This document shows positions 5,735 to 6,067 of a DNA stretch of 6,067 bases, piece after piece. The stretch is from Comamonadaceae bacterium. Lineage in GTDB: Bacteria; Pseudomonadota; Gammaproteobacteria; Burkholderiales; Burkholderiaceae. Made by a program: the position numbers and the translations under genes. The stretch spans positions 1 to 6,067 of the forward strand of contig CANGSD010000087.1 in NCBI GenBank assembly GCA_947455875.1, in the 5' to 3' direction. The notes beneath the pieces were generated by a model, which worked only from the letters and a program-made list of their open reading frames with translations, was not told the origin of the DNA and did no database searches. How positions within the stretch are numbered: the first letter of the stretch is position 1; every line of letters begins with the position of its first letter.

Positions 5735-6067
5735 ACAGATTCAACACAAACAACACGATCCCCGGGAAGAAGACGATCGCGGTGATACGCAGCAGGTCAG
5801 AGGCCAGGAAAGGAATGACGAACTTGAAGGTGTCTTTCATCGGCACGTCTTTGGCCATGCTGTTGATGATGAAGACGTTCATGCCCACCGGCGGTGTGAT
5901 CAGGCCGATCTCCACCACCATCAGCACGATGATGCCGAACCAGATCGCCTTACCTTCCGTTCGCGGGCCTGCGATGTCCAGACCCATCACGATGGGAAAG
6001 AAGATCGGCACGGTCAGCAACATGATGGACTGGCTGTCCATGATGCAACCGAGCACCAGGTAGATGA
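5733..6067 (-). CDS. TRAP transporter large permease subunit (DctM family), C-terminal part
   Basis: The frame is open from the window edge at 6067 to TAA at 5733-5735 and shows the last 110 residues; the start lies beyond the window. The family signature is clear: YLVLGCIMDSQSI followed by LLTVPIFFPI, then VEIGLITPPVGMN (visible residues about 51-63), the conserved DctM stretch in which a Glu precedes a TPP-x-G-N/MN turn. Three hydrophobic segments are visible, the last ending at the C-terminus (FPGIVLFVLNL). DctM forms the ion-coupled channel of tripartite transporters, which import organic acids with a periplasmic binding protein and a small DctQ subunit; those genes are probably upstream, outside the window. 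The SDR gene follows by 12 bases, which suggests a shared uptake and catabolism operon. The substrate is not deducible from this fragment. Confidence 0.92.
   Translation of the reverse strand, partial: IYLVLGCIMDSQSIMLLTVPIFFPIVMGLDIAGPRTEGKAIWFGIIVLMVVEIGLITPPVGMNVFIINSMAKDVPMKDTFKFVIPFLASDLLRITAIVFFPGIVLFVLNL

Overview
This window looks like a chromosomal segment of a high-GC betaproteobacterium, probably Burkholderiales and Comamonadaceae-like. That is inferred from strong G/C third-position use, tightly packed genes, and the mix of a TRAP transporter, SDR enzyme, PCu(A)C-type protein and MbnP/MbnH pair. No RNA gene, insertion sequence, CRISPR array or phage gene was seen. Eight genes cover almost all of it, and the longest gap is 77 bases.

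Layout. (1) Positions 2-953, plus strand: the 3' part of an unrecognised protein with a coiled-coil tail, then a small two-helix membrane protein 13 bases later. (2) 1003-1965, plus: a Tat-exported metallo-beta-lactamase-fold hydrolase that resembles methyl parathion hydrolase, with all metal ligands present. (3) 1981-4980, plus: a four-gene periplasmic copper module. It encodes a small DUF2946-like Met/Cys protein, a divergent PCu(A)C-like copper chaperone, a lipoprotein of the MbnP family, and a di-heme peroxidase of the MbnH family. (4) 4974-6067, minus: an SDR dehydrogenase and the C-terminal part of a TRAP transporter large permease (DctM). This pair converges on the copper module with a 7-base overlap of coding ends.

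How the genes may work together. In characterised MbnH/MbnP pairs the di-heme enzyme oxidises a tryptophan of MbnP to kynurenine, which helps form a copper site. The MbnP here has a W-x-H element (W89, H91) and a further His 50 residues on (H141), which fits that kind of site. No methanobactin precursor, biosynthesis gene or methane monooxygenase gene is visible, so the pair appears outside a methanotroph setting and alongside two other probable copper proteins. The PCu(A)C-like protein has lost three of the four classical copper ligands and may bind metal differently or have another role. The hydrolase lies only 15 bases upstream of the copper genes and could share their transcript. The SDR/TRAP pair looks like an unrelated uptake and catabolism operon for an organic or sugar acid.
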